Below, in pieces: positions 29,466 through 38,341 of a stretch of DNA of 56,130 nucleotides. The notes beneath the pieces were generated by a model. The model was not told the DNA's origin. It searched no databases and was given only the letters and a program-made list of their open reading frames with translations. Source of the stretch: a virus; the IMG/VR virus record IMGVR_UViG_3300024999_000128, positions 1-56,130 of that record. One strand, written 5' to 3'. The position numbers and the translations under genes were made by a program. The number at the start of each line of letters is the position of its first letter. Positions within the stretch are counted from its first letter, which is position 1.

Positions 29466-31012
29466 CCATCCGCGTCCTAAACGACCACTACGTCCTGCAG
29501 ACCGACAACGCCGGCCAGTTCCGCGCCCTGTTCCCTGACCTCAAGGAGGCAGTGGTGCAGGGTCGTCAGTTCGTCGCCGTGCCGCACACCCTCGAGGTCG
29601 CCCGGGTGCTCAACAACATCGGGGTCAAGGTCCAGAGCCCGATCAGGACGAGGTACAGCTGGCGCGGACGGTTCACACCGAGGTGGTATCAAATCGATAC
29701 CAGTGAGTTCTTCACTATGTACCGCAGAGCACACTGCCACAGTGCTCCCAGGACTGGTAAAACAAACTCCGCCCTGTGGGCTGCTGACTTCCTCAAGCAA
29801 GAGGGCGACATTCATCGGGTCCTGATCGTGGCACCGCTCTCCACGCTTTGGGATGTCTGGGAAAAAGCGATCTTTGAGTCCTTCCCACTCGCCACCTTCG
29901 CTGTCCTGCACGGCAGTCGGCAAAAACGCCTGGACCTGCTCGCTCAGAAGCATGACTACTACATTGTAAACCACCACGGTGTAGCACTGATCGAACAGGA
30001 GCTAAAGGACCGGCCGGACATCAACCTGGTGATCGTCGACGAGTGCGCTGTGTTCAGGAATACCCGCGCAAAGACCCTGTTCAAGCCGCTCAACAACGTC
30101 CTCAATTTCCAGAAGATCGTCCGCTCCGCCTGGGGCCTGACCGGCACACCGACACCCAACGAGCCAACCGACGCATTCGGCCAGTGTAAACTCCTGACCC
30201 CCGAGAACTACCGCGGTCACTTCACCAGCTTCAAGCAGGAGACCATGTTGCAGTTTGGACCATTCAAGTGGGTGCCTCGTCGCGGCAGCGAACAGTCAGT
30301 GGCTCGGATCCTCAAACCATCGATTCGTTTCGAGCGCTCGGTCTGCACCGACATGGAACCTTGCTTCATCGAGCGGCGGGCGGAGTTGTCAGACGACCAG
30401 AAGAAAGCCTACAAGCAGTTGATCCAGCAGGCGGCGACCGAGGTCCGAGGTTCAACAGTGACAGCCGTCAATGCCGCGGTATTAATCAGTAAATTGGTCC
30501 AGACCGCCTGTGGCGTGGTGATCGCAGCCGACGGCACCCTGGTCAAGTTCGACTTCGGCCCGCGCATGTCCCTGCTCTATGAGGTCATCGAGGAAAACGC
30601 CGAGAAGGTCGTCGTACTTGTGCCGTTCACCGGTGCCTTGGATGCCGTGGCGACCGAGTTGCGCAAGAGGTGGTCGGTGGCAGTAGTCGACGGCCGGGTC
30701 TCCGCCGGCAAGCGCACCCAGATATTCCGAGAGTTCAGGGCTGCCAAGGATCCGCATATCCTCCTCGCCCACCCCCAGGTCCTGGCCCACGGCCTCGACC
30801 TCACCGCCGCCTCACTGACGGTCTGGTACGCCCCAACATGGAAAGCCGAGGTCTACCAGCAGGCCAACGCTCGCACCGACGGCAGCCGGCAGGAAGTGAA
30901 GATTGATATCTGCCACCTCTACGCCACCGCCGAGGAGAAACGCATCTACACGGTGTTGAAGGAAAAAGGAAAACTTCAAGAGGTAGTCCTCGGGCTGTCG
31001 AATAAAAAGTAA
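29462..31012 (+). CDS. SNF2-like superfamily 2 helicase/ATPase
   Basis: 516 residues. Motif I is SAPRTGKT (Lys100), motif II VIVDECA (Asp193-Glu194), motif III GLTGTPTPNE, motif VI QANARTDGSRQE. Motif I lacks the usual GxGKT Gly (ART variant APRTGKT), as in other phage SNF2-like proteins. N-terminal about 70 residues are extra. It likely remodels DNA at replication forks or in recombination beside the nucleases of this operon. The stop codon TAA lies inside a GTAAACC element. Confidence 0.88.
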   Translation: MTIRVLNDHYVLQTDNAGQFRALFPDLKEAVVQGRQFVAVPHTLEVARVLNNIGVKVQSPIRTRYSWRGRFTPRWYQIDTSEFFTMYRRAHCHSAPRTGKTNSALWAADFLKQEGDIHRVLIVAPLSTLWDVWEKAIFESFPLATFAVLHGSRQKRLDLLAQKHDYYIVNHHGVALIEQELKDRPDINLVIVDECAVFRNTRAKTLFKPLNNVLNFQKIVRSAWGLTGTPTPNEPTDAFGQCKLLTPENYRGHFTSFKQETMLQFGPFKWVPRRGSEQSVARILKPSIRFERSVCTDMEPCFIERRAELSDDQKKAYKQLIQQAATEVRGSTVTAVNAAVLISKLVQTACGVVIAADGTLVKFDFGPRMSLLYEVIEENAEKVVVLVPFTGALDAVATELRKRWSVAVVDGRVSAGKRTQIFREFRAAKDPHILLAHPQVLAHGLDLTAASLTVWYAPTWKAEVYQQANARTDGSRQEVKIDICHLYATAEEKRIYTVLKEKGKLQEVVLGLSNKK

Positions 31013-31060
31013 ACCCCTTCACAAATAATTGTTGACAACCCGTTTACAAAGAGCTAAGGT
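31009..31060 (+). promoter_or_regulatory. Sigma70 promoter with two GTAAAC-type boxes
   Basis: TTGACA (31032-31037) and TAAGGT (31055-31060) with a 17-base spacer. GTAAACC at 31009-31015 and its reverse (GTTTAC, 31042-31047) inside the spacer. The predicted start is about 31066, 14 bases before the tRNA-like gene. Confidence 0.75.
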
Positions 31061-31079
31061 TGAATTGAATGAGGGAAAA

Positions 31080-31188
31080 CGCAGCGTGGTGGAATTGGTA
31101 GACGCGCTGAGGGAGTCATGCCGATGGCGACGATCTCGGTAAACGTGCTGGCCAGCACATGCAGGTTCGAACCCTGCCGCTGCGACCA
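31080..31188 (+). tRNA. tRNA-like gene, class II, with an abnormal anticodon arm
   Basis: Acceptor CGCAGCG (31080-31086) pairs with CGCTGCG (31178-31184), then A and an encoded CCA (31186-31188). D arm has GTG/CGC with GGAATTGGTAGA as in tRNA-Leu. T arm is GCAGG-TTCGAAC-CCTGC (31161-31177). A long variable arm is GTGCT-GGCC-AGCAC (31145-31158). The anticodon part does not fold normally: CTGAG (31107-31111) and CTCGG (31135-31139) pair across 23 bases, not 7, with a nested GCC-GAT-GGC hairpin. No anticodon can be assigned. It is either a pseudo-tRNA, an insertion-bearing tRNA or a tRNA mimic. Confidence 0.65.
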
Positions 31189-31203
31189 TTTAAGGAGAAA
31201 GCA

Positions 31204-31794
31204 ATGACCAAACCAGTAGGCATGATGAGCATGGCGGAGTATAAGATCCTGCACCAAGGCTGCCCGAAGTGCGGCAGGGCTCCGAACCGGCTCACCAGCG
31301 TCAACTACCCGGCCCCGCCGGACCTCAACGTCGTCGAGTGCATGTGCAACTGGATCGGCACCGTCAACGAACTGAAACCTCAAAAGAAGAAGGAGACCAC
31401 CATGACTCAGACGATCACCGTTGACATGGTCATCGAGAAGTACGTCGCCACTCGAGACCTGATCGCGGCCAAGAAGAAGGGCCTTGACGCCGAGCTTGCC
31501 GACCTCAAGGCCCTGCAAGAGAAACGCGAAGCCTGGCTGATGTCCGAGATGAACCGAGTCGGCGCCTCCAGCATGAAGACCCCGCACGGCACCAGCTACA
31601 TTGAGACCATGGACTCTGTTTCCGTGGCCGACTGGGAGACGTTCTTCGGGTGGGTCCAGGCCAACGCCGAGTTTGAGTTCCTGACCCACGCAGTCTCGAA
31701 GACCGCGGTCAAACAGCGGCTTGAGGACGGACAGGCACCTCCCCCAGGAGTAAATTACTCTACTTTCAAAGGTATTAAGGTACGACGCAGTTAA
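31204..31794 (+). CDS. Zinc-knuckle segment fused in frame to a conserved phage protein
   Basis: 196 residues from MTKPVGMMSMAEYKI (AAGGAGAAA site). Residues 1-66 have CPKCGRAP and CMCNWIG, a zinc ribbon. Residues from 67 start MTQTITVDMVIEKYVATRD, preceded at 31390-31401 by a full AAGGAGACCACC site. The second part (about 130 residues; helix with KKKGLDAELADLKALQE, then SYIETMDSVSVADWETFF) matches a phage family that normally starts there. It looks like two genes joined by stop loss, with the second start at 31402 still usable. Confidence 0.75.
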   Translation: MTKPVGMMSMAEYKILHQGCPKCGRAPNRLTSVNYPAPPDLNVVECMCNWIGTVNELKPQKKKETTMTQTITVDMVIEKYVATRDLIAAKKKGLDAELADLKALQEKREAWLMSEMNRVGASSMKTPHGTSYIETMDSVSVADWETFFGWVQANAEFEFLTHAVSKTAVKQRLEDGQAPPPGVNYSTFKGIKVRRS

Positions 31795-31841
31795 TCCACA
31801 GCCCGAGAGGGCGCAACTATCAATTACTTAGGAGCTGAAAA

Positions 31842-32990
31842 ATGAACGATCTGTTAATTCCCGACCGCACTTCCATTCCTTCATACATTTTGGATCCGAC
31901 CCTCGCCAAGCAGGCCAACGATGAGGCGGCTGCGGGTATAAGCACCGGGATGCCCCCGCGCCTGAAACTCTCCGGCAAGCAGTTCACCTTGGTCGATTCC
32001 GGTGGAGAAGAGACTCCGTTCCCGGCCGGTAAGATGGTCATCGGCCCCGATGAAAACGCCTACTTGCCGATGGTTGTGCTGCGCGCTCGGAAGCCTCTGC
32101 AGAAGACCTGGTACGCCACTGCCTTCAACCCCGGCGAGGAAGGCAAGTCCCCGGACTGCTTCAGCACCGACGGCGAGCGGCCGGACCCGACCTCTCTGGC
32201 AGTGCAGAGCGACCTCTGCGCCACCTGTCCGCACAATCAGTTCGGCAGTGGCACCGACCAGAACGGCAACGCTACCAAGGGCAAGGCCTGTGCGGATAGT
32301 AAACTTCTGGCCATCTTCATCCCCGGCAGCCGCAAGACCGAGACCGACCCGAAGGTCTATCAGTTCAAGATCCCGCCGGCATCGTTGAAAAACTTCGGTC
32401 TGTATGTCAAGCAGCTTTCAGCCGCAGGCATCCCGCTTGGCACCGCCCAGACCCTGGTTGGCTTCGACCCAGCCCAGACCTTCCCGGTCGTGATCTTCAA
32501 GTTCGGCGGCTTCCTTCCCGAGGCATCCCTACCCAAGCTGTCTGAACTGGCAGCCCTGCCGGAGACCGAGGACATCATCGGCGGGTTCAACGCTCCTGCC
32601 CTGCCGGCGCCTCCGGTTACTCAGCGCTTGAACGCTCCTGATCCGGCTGGGGGTGACTTCGCCGCAGCTCAGGAAGCCCAGGCCAAAGCTGATGCAGAAG
32701 CAAAAGCCAAGGCCGACGAGGCCGCAGCCGCCAAGTCCAAAGCTGAGAAAGCCGCTGCTACCAAGGCAGCCAACAAGAAAGCCAAGGAAGAGGCGGAGGC
32801 CAAAGCCAAGGCGGACGCTGAAGCTGCTGCAGCACTGACTGTCGGCGCCGCCGGCGGAGAGTTGATGGACGACCTTGACTTCAGTGGAGGTTTTGGGTCT
32901 CCGGCTGTTACCCCTCCGACCGCTGCTGCAGCTAAAGCCTCTCCCGGCGAAGTGACTGATGACCAGCTGATGAAGGACCTCGGTCTGTAA
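31842..32990 (+). CDS. Putative single-stranded DNA-binding protein with acidic tip
   Basis: 382 residues. An N-terminal globular part (about 1-240) carries CxxC-type cysteines (LCATCPHNQF; KACADS). It is followed by an Ala/Lys/Glu helical linker (about 265-330) and the end VTDDQLMKDLGL, acidic then hydrophobic as in SSB tips that recruit partners. It sits between the helicase and primase-helicase genes. I recall similar proteins in podovirus replication modules. ssDNA binding is an inference from tail and place, not a motif. Confidence 0.55.
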   Translation: MNDLLIPDRTSIPSYILDPTLAKQANDEAAAGISTGMPPRLKLSGKQFTLVDSGGEETPFPAGKMVIGPDENAYLPMVVLRARKPLQKTWYATAFNPGEEGKSPDCFSTDGERPDPTSLAVQSDLCATCPHNQFGSGTDQNGNATKGKACADSKLLAIFIPGSRKTETDPKVYQFKIPPASLKNFGLYVKQLSAAGIPLGTAQTLVGFDPAQTFPVVIFKFGGFLPEASLPKLSELAALPETEDIIGGFNAPALPAPPVTQRLNAPDPAGGDFAAAQEAQAKADAEAKAKADEAAAAKSKAEKAAATKAANKKAKEEAEAKAKADAEAAAALTVGAAGGELMDDLDFSGGFGSPAVTPPTAAAAKASPGEVTDDQLMKDLGL

Positions 32991-33044
32991 GATTAACCTT
33001 CCGGCAGGGGCAGACCATCGCTCCTGCCAACTTAGGAGACAAGG

Positions 33045-33218
33045 ATGGATAAGATAGCAGAAGCAATAGACTCATTAAGTAATATCATAGCGGCACTATC
33101 ATTACCTGTGCCTGACAAGATTCATGTAGAGGGGCTGAGAGGAACTCTACCTGAAATAAGAGATAAAATCAAAGCCGGATACTTGGAAGCTGGTGGCGAA
33201 GATTATTGGGCAGATTGA
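33045..33218 (+). CDS. 57-residue helical protein
   Basis: MDKIAEAIDSLSNIIAAL start after TAGGAGAC. All-helical and acidic at the end (EAGGEDYWAD). The preceding gap has an imperfect GGCAGG/CCTGCC hairpin. No family. Confidence 0.65.
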   Translation: MDKIAEAIDSLSNIIAALSLPVPDKIHVEGLRGTLPEIRDKIKAGYLEAGGEDYWAD

Positions 33219-33251
33219 TATCCAAACTTAAAGAGAAAGAAGAGAGCCCCC

Positions 33252-33545
33252 ATGTCAGAAGCAACGAAACAAAAAGTCGACTTCATCTTCCGCATAATCG
33301 ATGTCGCCGAGATGAAACAGGTAGATTTCTCGTTCATCACCGGCATCTCCCGGGAGACCATCCACCGCTGGAAAAAAGGTCACAATGTGGCGGACCAGCT
33401 CAGGCTCACGCGGGCGTACTGGTACGCGCAGATGATCCAGCGCGGCTGCAAGGCCGGCCGGTTCCCGCTGCCTGAAAAACTCAAGACGGCTGAGCGTCAG
33501 GCGTTGCTGAAGAAAATCGTTGCGGAAATGTCACGTCCCCAGTAG
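33252..33545 (+). CDS. Helix-turn-helix protein
   Basis: 97 residues. FSFITGISRETIHRWKKGH is a clear HTH recognition unit, preceded by a helix with AEMKQVD, followed by a helical C-terminus with Lys/Arg. Likely a small DNA-binding regulator or accessory to the primase gene downstream. Confidence 0.7.
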   Translation: MSEATKQKVDFIFRIIDVAEMKQVDFSFITGISRETIHRWKKGHNVADQLRLTRAYWYAQMIQRGCKAGRFPLPEKLKTAERQALLKKIVAEMSRPQ

Positions 33546-33585
33546 GTAAAGCACTACACATATAACCTACTAGTGGAGGTGATCG

Positions 33586-36462
33586 ATGTTTCTGCACAGG
33601 CTCCTTCCCGGAGAAGGGTATTATTGCGTCGCAATGCTGTTGCCCGGAGGCGGTTTCCGTCACCACTTCCATGACAACTTGGATGCTGCAGTAGCCAACC
33701 TCCTCGCCTTGGATAAAGGCGGCAATACCGTTTACATAACTCAGGCAGCGTTCAGCCCTGAGAAGATCAAGGAAGCCCAAGCGCATAACCGCTCGTTGCC
33801 GCGGGGGCTGCCAAAAGACGAGTACCGAAAACTCGCCATGAAGACCAGGAGCCAGGTCAATACCCTGACCCTGAAGAACTTCTTTCTCGACATTGACTGC
33901 GGCGAGAAGTGGCCGCTGAAGAACCAGCGCGAGGGCTGCAAAGCACTGCAGCAGTTCATCGCCGAAACCGGCCTGCCGATGCCCGCCGTAGTCAACTCCG
34001 GCAACGGCCTCTACGCCCACTGGATCCTCACCGAGCCGATCCCCACGGCGCAGTGGCAGACCGTGGCCTATACCCTGAAAAAAGTCGTAGCGGCCTATGC
34101 TCCTGCGATCGGCGCCGATTCCTCCCGCACCTCCGACCCGGCCTCGGTCCTGCGCATCCCCGGCACGACTAACAGGAAGCCCGGCAAGGAGCCCAAGCCG
34201 GTGCAGCTGATCCACGACCCCGGCGACATCGAGTTCGAAGAGTTCACCGCCCGCCTTCTAGCCGCGGCACAGAAGAAAAAAGTGCAGCACCAGGCTCTGT
34301 TGCCGCCGAAGGTCAACACAGATATTAATGCTGAGTTCTTCGTCCATGACGACGTCCCCAGCGACGCCAACCTGATCGCCGACAAGTGTGCCCAAGTCAG
34401 CCAGATGCGAGCGACAGGGGGCAATATCAGCGAGCCTGTGTGGTATGCCTGCATTGGTATCCTGGTCCACTGTGTCAACGGCCCAGAAATCATCCACGCG
34501 TGGTCGCAAGGGTACTCCGGCTACACCAGCACCGAGACCGACGCCAAGATCCAGCAGTGGCGGGACGCAGGGGTGGGCCCGACGACCTGCGCCAAGCTCG
34601 GCTCAGAGAACGCCGGCGGTTGCATCGGCTGCCCACACAACGGCAAGATCAAGAGCCCGATCGTCCTCGGCCGGCCGGAGCCGGCGAAGAAGGAAGTACC
34701 TGTTGAAGAGTGCGAGCCGCCGACCGGCTACCGGCGCACAGAGGAAGGGCTGTTTGCTGAGGAGGAAGGCCGCTGGGTGCGCTTCTACGACCAGGACCTG
34801 CACATCTCCTGCCTCGCCTACGACGAGTCGCTGGGCTACGAGGTGACCACCCTCCGGCACCGGCTGCCGCACGAGGGGGAGATGGAGTGTACGATCCGCA
34901 GCTCTTTGGTCCATGACCCCAAGGCGCTGATGACCATACTGTCAGACAATCATATCAAGGTGGTAGGCATGAACGAGAAAAAGAAGATGGTTGGTTACAT
35001 CGAGTCGTACCAGGCAAAGCTGCAGCGTAACCGGCGGATGACCCGCCTGCTCTGCCAGATGGGCTGGAAAGAGGCCAGTGGCGGCAAGCCGATGTTCGTC
35101 CATGGCCGCAAGATCTATCATGCCGACGGCTCCTGCGAAGAGGCAAGCCTGGCCCGTAACGTTCCGAAGTCAGCGGAAGGGTTCCGGCAGCAGGGGTCAC
35201 TCGAGAAGTGGTCAGCCGCCACCGAGGTCTTCAACAACCGCGGCATGGAGCCATTCGCCTTCGCCCTCTTGGCAGGCTTTGGTGCGCCGCTGATGAAGTT
35301 CACTGGCTTTGACGGCGCTCTGATCTCAATGGTCGGCGAGTCCGGCGCCGGCAAGACCTTGATGCTCCGCTTCAACCAATCGATCTGGGGCTACCACAAC
35401 GATCTGATGATGCTCAGAGATGACACGAAGAACGCCCTCGTGTCCAGGCTCGGGGTCTATGGCAATCTGCCACTGGTGGTCGACGAAGTGACCAACATGC
35501 CGGGGATCGAGATCTCGGACTTCGTCTATAAAGTGACCCAAGGCCGGGACAAGGCGCGGCTGACCAAGAACTCCGAGGAGCGTAAGCTGATCAATGCCTG
35601 GAATACCCTGGCTGTAACCAGCAGCAACGCCTCCCTGATCGACAAACTCTCCGAGCTCAAGCACGACGCCTCCGCCGAGATCAACCGGGTCTTCGAGTAC
35701 CCGGTGCCGGAGATGGACTGCTTCAAGGGCCAGGTCGCCTCGCAGACCTACTGGACCATCCACGAGAACTTCGGCCATGCTGGCGAGGTCTACGCCAAGT
35801 ACCTGGTGCGCAACATCGACGTGGTCAAATTCGCCATCGACAAGATGCGGGAGAAGATCGACCTGCGGGCGAAGGTGCGGGGAGATGAGCGGTATTGGTC
35901 GGCCGTTGCTTCGGCGTCTCTAGTCGGCGGAGCGATCGCCAAGTCGCTGGGCTTGATCAAGTTCGACGTGGTGCCGCCGATGGAGTGGGTGATCAAGGTA
36001 ATCCGCAACATGCGCGGCGACAAGGACGATCTGGTCGGCGACCCGGTCGGCATCCTCGGCCAGTTCTTAGATGAACACGCTTCCAACCGCCTGCTGGTCA
36101 AGGGCGACTACCGGCCAAGAGGGATCTGCACGATCATCGAAGCCCCGCGGGGACCGCTGCTGATCCGCTATGAACTGGACAGCAAGATCCTCTACCTGTC
36201 CCGGGCGGCGTTCAAGACCTGGGTCGCCCGCCGGTTCGGCAGCTACACCCAGATCAAGACCGAGCTTGAGAAGAAGAAGATCCTGCGGGATGCCAACAAG
36301 CCGAAGTGCCTGGGGTCGAACACCTTTTACGACTCAGCCTCGCAGCCCTGCTGGATGATTGACATGAAGAACCCCAAACTGGGGGCAGTGGTGGAGAACT
36401 TGGTGGAGGTAGCCGACGCTCTGGCAAAGGCTCCTCTGCATTTAGCTGGGAAAAGGAACTGA
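33586..36462 (+). CDS. Primase-helicase (AEP primase plus superfamily 3/DUF927-type helicase)
   Basis: 958 residues. The N-terminal primase has FFLDIDCG (Asp102, Asp104) and SGNGLYAHW, the DxD and S-x-H elements of archaeo-eukaryotic primases; SRTSDPASVLRIPGTTN is the matching later strand. A Cys cluster in the middle (GGCIGCPHNG) may bind zinc. The ATPase has GESGAGKT (584-591) and VVDEVTN (Asp633-Glu634), then TQGRDKARL and TSSNASL. It should prime and unwind DNA at the fork for the family A polymerase. GGAGG site before the ATG. The C-terminus (about 820-958) is a possible DNA-binding tail. Confidence 0.88.
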   Translation: MFLHRLLPGEGYYCVAMLLPGGGFRHHFHDNLDAAVANLLALDKGGNTVYITQAAFSPEKIKEAQAHNRSLPRGLPKDEYRKLAMKTRSQVNTLTLKNFFLDIDCGEKWPLKNQREGCKALQQFIAETGLPMPAVVNSGNGLYAHWILTEPIPTAQWQTVAYTLKKVVAAYAPAIGADSSRTSDPASVLRIPGTTNRKPGKEPKPVQLIHDPGDIEFEEFTARLLAAAQKKKVQHQALLPPKVNTDINAEFFVHDDVPSDANLIADKCAQVSQMRATGGNISEPVWYACIGILVHCVNGPEIIHAWSQGYSGYTSTETDAKIQQWRDAGVGPTTCAKLGSENAGGCIGCPHNGKIKSPIVLGRPEPAKKEVPVEECEPPTGYRRTEEGLFAEEEGRWVRFYDQDLHISCLAYDESLGYEVTTLRHRLPHEGEMECTIRSSLVHDPKALMTILSDNHIKVVGMNEKKKMVGYIESYQAKLQRNRRMTRLLCQMGWKEASGGKPMFVHGRKIYHADGSCEEASLARNVPKSAEGFRQQGSLEKWSAATEVFNNRGMEPFAFALLAGFGAPLMKFTGFDGALISMVGESGAGKTLMLRFNQSIWGYHNDLMMLRDDTKNALVSRLGVYGNLPLVVDEVTNMPGIEISDFVYKVTQGRDKARLTKNSEERKLINAWNTLAVTSSNASLIDKLSELKHDASAEINRVFEYPVPEMDCFKGQVASQTYWTIHENFGHAGEVYAKYLVRNIDVVKFAIDKMREKIDLRAKVRGDERYWSAVASASLVGGAIAKSLGLIKFDVVPPMEWVIKVIRNMRGDKDDLVGDPVGILGQFLDEHASNRLLVKGDYRPRGICTIIEAPRGPLLIRYELDSKILYLSRAAFKTWVARRFGSYTQIKTELEKKKILRDANKPKCLGSNTFYDSASQPCWMIDMKNPKLGAVVENLVEVADALAKAPLHLAGKRN

Positions 36463-36472
36463 GGAGACTACC

Positions 36473-36640
36473 ATGAAGCTCCACCTCGGGACGAAGAAGA
36501 GATACGTGATGACCAGTAGAGGAGTTGCCATGGACACTTTTGGGCGGTACGTCTTTGACAATCTGTCCTACGCAAAGCTTTACGGTGTTCAGTTTGGTAA
36601 GACGTTCGTCGGAATCATGATAAAAAAGGAGACCCCATGA
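36473..36640 (+). CDS. 55-residue basic protein
   Basis: MKLHLGTKKRYVMTSRG start, GAGGAG site. Basic, mixed strand/helix, ending VGIMIKKETP. ATGA overlap to the next gene. No family. Confidence 0.55.
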   Translation: MKLHLGTKKRYVMTSRGVAMDTFGRYVFDNLSYAKLYGVQFGKTFVGIMIKKETP

Positions 36641-36747
36641 ACCTCAAATGGTTTTTCAACCTATTCACAAAGAAGCCCCGCCGGGATCTCGACTACCTGC
36701 GGAAACTTATGAAGGTCGCATCAACTGCCATAGAGAGGGTGTCATGA
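36637..36747 (+). CDS. 36-residue basic amphipathic peptide
   Basis: MNLKWFFNLFTKKPRRDLDY start: aromatic, then basic. ATGA overlaps at both ends. Ribosome site AAAAAGGAG is in the preceding gene. Expression likely, function unknown. Confidence 0.5.
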   Translation: MNLKWFFNLFTKKPRRDLDYLRKLMKVASTAIERVS

Positions 36748-37103
36748 AAGCAAACGAGATTGAGGAAAAGAAAATCCACGATGCTATTGTTGCAGCGAGA
36801 CAAATTCAAACTTTCCTTTGGGGAGAAGCCGATGGAAGTTGGGGCCTCGAGGAATGGCGTAGGATGTTTATAAAGCGAGTCAGAAAGATTGAGGTTATTG
36901 AAGAGAATAATCCACACGCCATGGTTGAGCTGAAGAAAAGATTACTCCAAAACGCCGCCCTATCAATCGCACTTCTGGCTATCCTTGACGGTAAGAATGA
37001 GCTGTTTTCTGGGGAGGTGATTCCATCGAACTTACCGTCCTTTTTAGCATATCCGGAAGAGCATAAAACTCTCTGCGGCGATGGGCATGATGAGTTTAGT
37101 TAA
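36744..37103 (+). CDS. Helical protein upstream of ThyX
   Basis: 119 residues from the ATG at 36744 (ATGA overlap; GAGAGGG site). Charged helices (KANEIEEKKIHDAIVAARQ, FIKRVRKIEVIEENN) and a hydrophobic helix (AALSIALLAILDGK). No named family. An upstream in-frame extension would overlap the previous gene. Confidence 0.65.
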   Translation: MKANEIEEKKIHDAIVAARQIQTFLWGEADGSWGLEEWRRMFIKRVRKIEVIEENNPHAMVELKKRLLQNAALSIALLAILDGKNELFSGEVIPSNLPSFLAYPEEHKTLCGDGHDEFS

Positions 37104-37128
37104 TAATTCGAGAACTGGAGAATAAATT

Positions 37129-38016
37129 ATGAAAATAATCAAACCAAGTGTTGAGTTTTTCGGAGCAGTACCGACAGAATATAATGCCGCCCTCAAGTTT
37201 ACCGAGAAATGCGGTCGCGTTTGCTATAAGTCAGAAGACAAGATCACTGAAGATAGTGCAGAGGGATTTGTCAAGAAGCTGATCAAGGCAGGTCATCTGG
37301 CTATGGTTGAACATTCGAATTTTGTGGTTCGGAATTTAGACTCCAGTTACGATAATCTGCAATATCTCCGAGATACAGCAGGAAAATACCTGACAGTAAT
37401 CCCCAGCAAAGGATACACTGTGATTGGTGGAAGTCTTACCGCCTGGTATCAGCGTTGTCTACTTCTTGGTCGTTATGAAGGTATGTTTAACGCATTCTTC
37501 CATATATGGGGCAAGTTGTTCGGACTAGACACTGTAACTTTCTCTCACAGTTTCGGAGAAGTACCTTTGAGTAATTGGGAAGTCTGCCCTCACGACGAAA
37601 TCCCCAAGGCCCTTCACCGCTACTCAGCAAAATTCATATGTGATCGCGGGGTCAGTCATGAGCTGGTGCGACATAGACCATGTTCTTTTGCACAAGAAAG
37701 CACCAGGTATGTGAACTACGGTGGCAAGGATATGGAGTTCATTGAGCCGGATGGGTTTGAGAGGTGGAGATCTCCTGAGATTATATTGTTCCGTGATTGC
37801 TGCCGTGTGGCGGAAGATTTGTATAATAAATGCCTCGATTGTGATCTCAAACCCCAACAAGCCAGGGGCGTCCTGCCCAATGCTTTGAAGACTGAGATCG
37901 TGGTCACAGCCGATGCAGCCGAGTGGATGCATATCAGAAAATTACGAACAGCAAAGTCAAGTCACCCTGATATGCAGCGAGTAATGAATATGATGCCTTG
38001 GGAGGAGTTTTTATGA
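37129..38016 (+). CDS. thyX: Flavin-dependent thymidylate synthase
   Basis: 295 residues. The ThyX signature RHRxxSxxxxSxRY is present as RHRPCSFAQESTRY starting at Arg181. The segments EHSNF and LRTAKSSHPDMQ are the expected FAD- and substrate-binding parts. It converts dUMP to dTMP with methylenetetrahydrofolate and FAD, raising thymidine supply for phage DNA. It is longer than many ThyX proteins (about 220-250), with an N-terminal extension. ATG at 37129 has a TGGAG site; overlap with the next gene by four bases. Confidence 0.92.
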   Translation: MKIIKPSVEFFGAVPTEYNAALKFTEKCGRVCYKSEDKITEDSAEGFVKKLIKAGHLAMVEHSNFVVRNLDSSYDNLQYLRDTAGKYLTVIPSKGYTVIGGSLTAWYQRCLLLGRYEGMFNAFFHIWGKLFGLDTVTFSHSFGEVPLSNWEVCPHDEIPKALHRYSAKFICDRGVSHELVRHRPCSFAQESTRYVNYGGKDMEFIEPDGFERWRSPEIILFRDCCRVAEDLYNKCLDCDLKPQQARGVLPNALKTEIVVTADAAEWMHIRKLRTAKSSHPDMQRVMNMMPWEEFL

Positions 38017-38165
38017 AATGGGTAATAGTGTACGGAGGAATTTTCGACGGAGTGCAAGGAGTGGTCGGACCATTTGAAACTGAGGACGAGGCAGAAGCCT
38101 ACGCAGAATCTCATAACCTCGGTGGCTTTGAGACTGCAGCGTTCGAGATGGAGGACCCAAAATGA
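38013..38165 (+). CDS. 50-residue acidic protein
   Basis: MKWVIVYGGIFDGVQGVVGP then an acidic helical tail. It resembles small phage proteins with a strand-turn-strand-helix form that follow ThyX. GGAGGAG site; coupled on both sides by ATGA. Confidence 0.65.
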   Translation: MKWVIVYGGIFDGVQGVVGPFETEDEAEAYAESHNLGGFETAAFEMEDPK

Positions 38166-38341
38166 CCCTCCTGAAATTCATATCTACCCACCGCATCCAA
38201 GGTGCGCTGTTGCGCGAATTTATCAGCAAGGAGTTATGGAAACCGGCAATAGTGTCTTGCGATTCACTGATCGTCGAACGCGAGATGGAGATTGAAAAAC
38301 TTAAAGAGCTGAAGTCAATGCTCGAAAAGGAGGTTGGGTGA
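38162..38341 (+). CDS. 59-residue coiled-coil protein
   Basis: MTLLKFISTHRIQGALLR start and a C-terminal helix with heptad spacing (EREMEIEKLKELKSMLE). Both ends interlock with neighbours (ATGA, TGATG). No family. Confidence 0.6.
   Translation: MTLLKFISTHRIQGALLREFISKELWKPAIVSCDSLIVEREMEIEKLKELKSMLEKEVG

Noticed and set aside
31080-31188. Calling an ordinary tRNA-Leu
   Set aside because: No standard seven-base anticodon loop can be folded, so no anticodon or amino acid is assigned.
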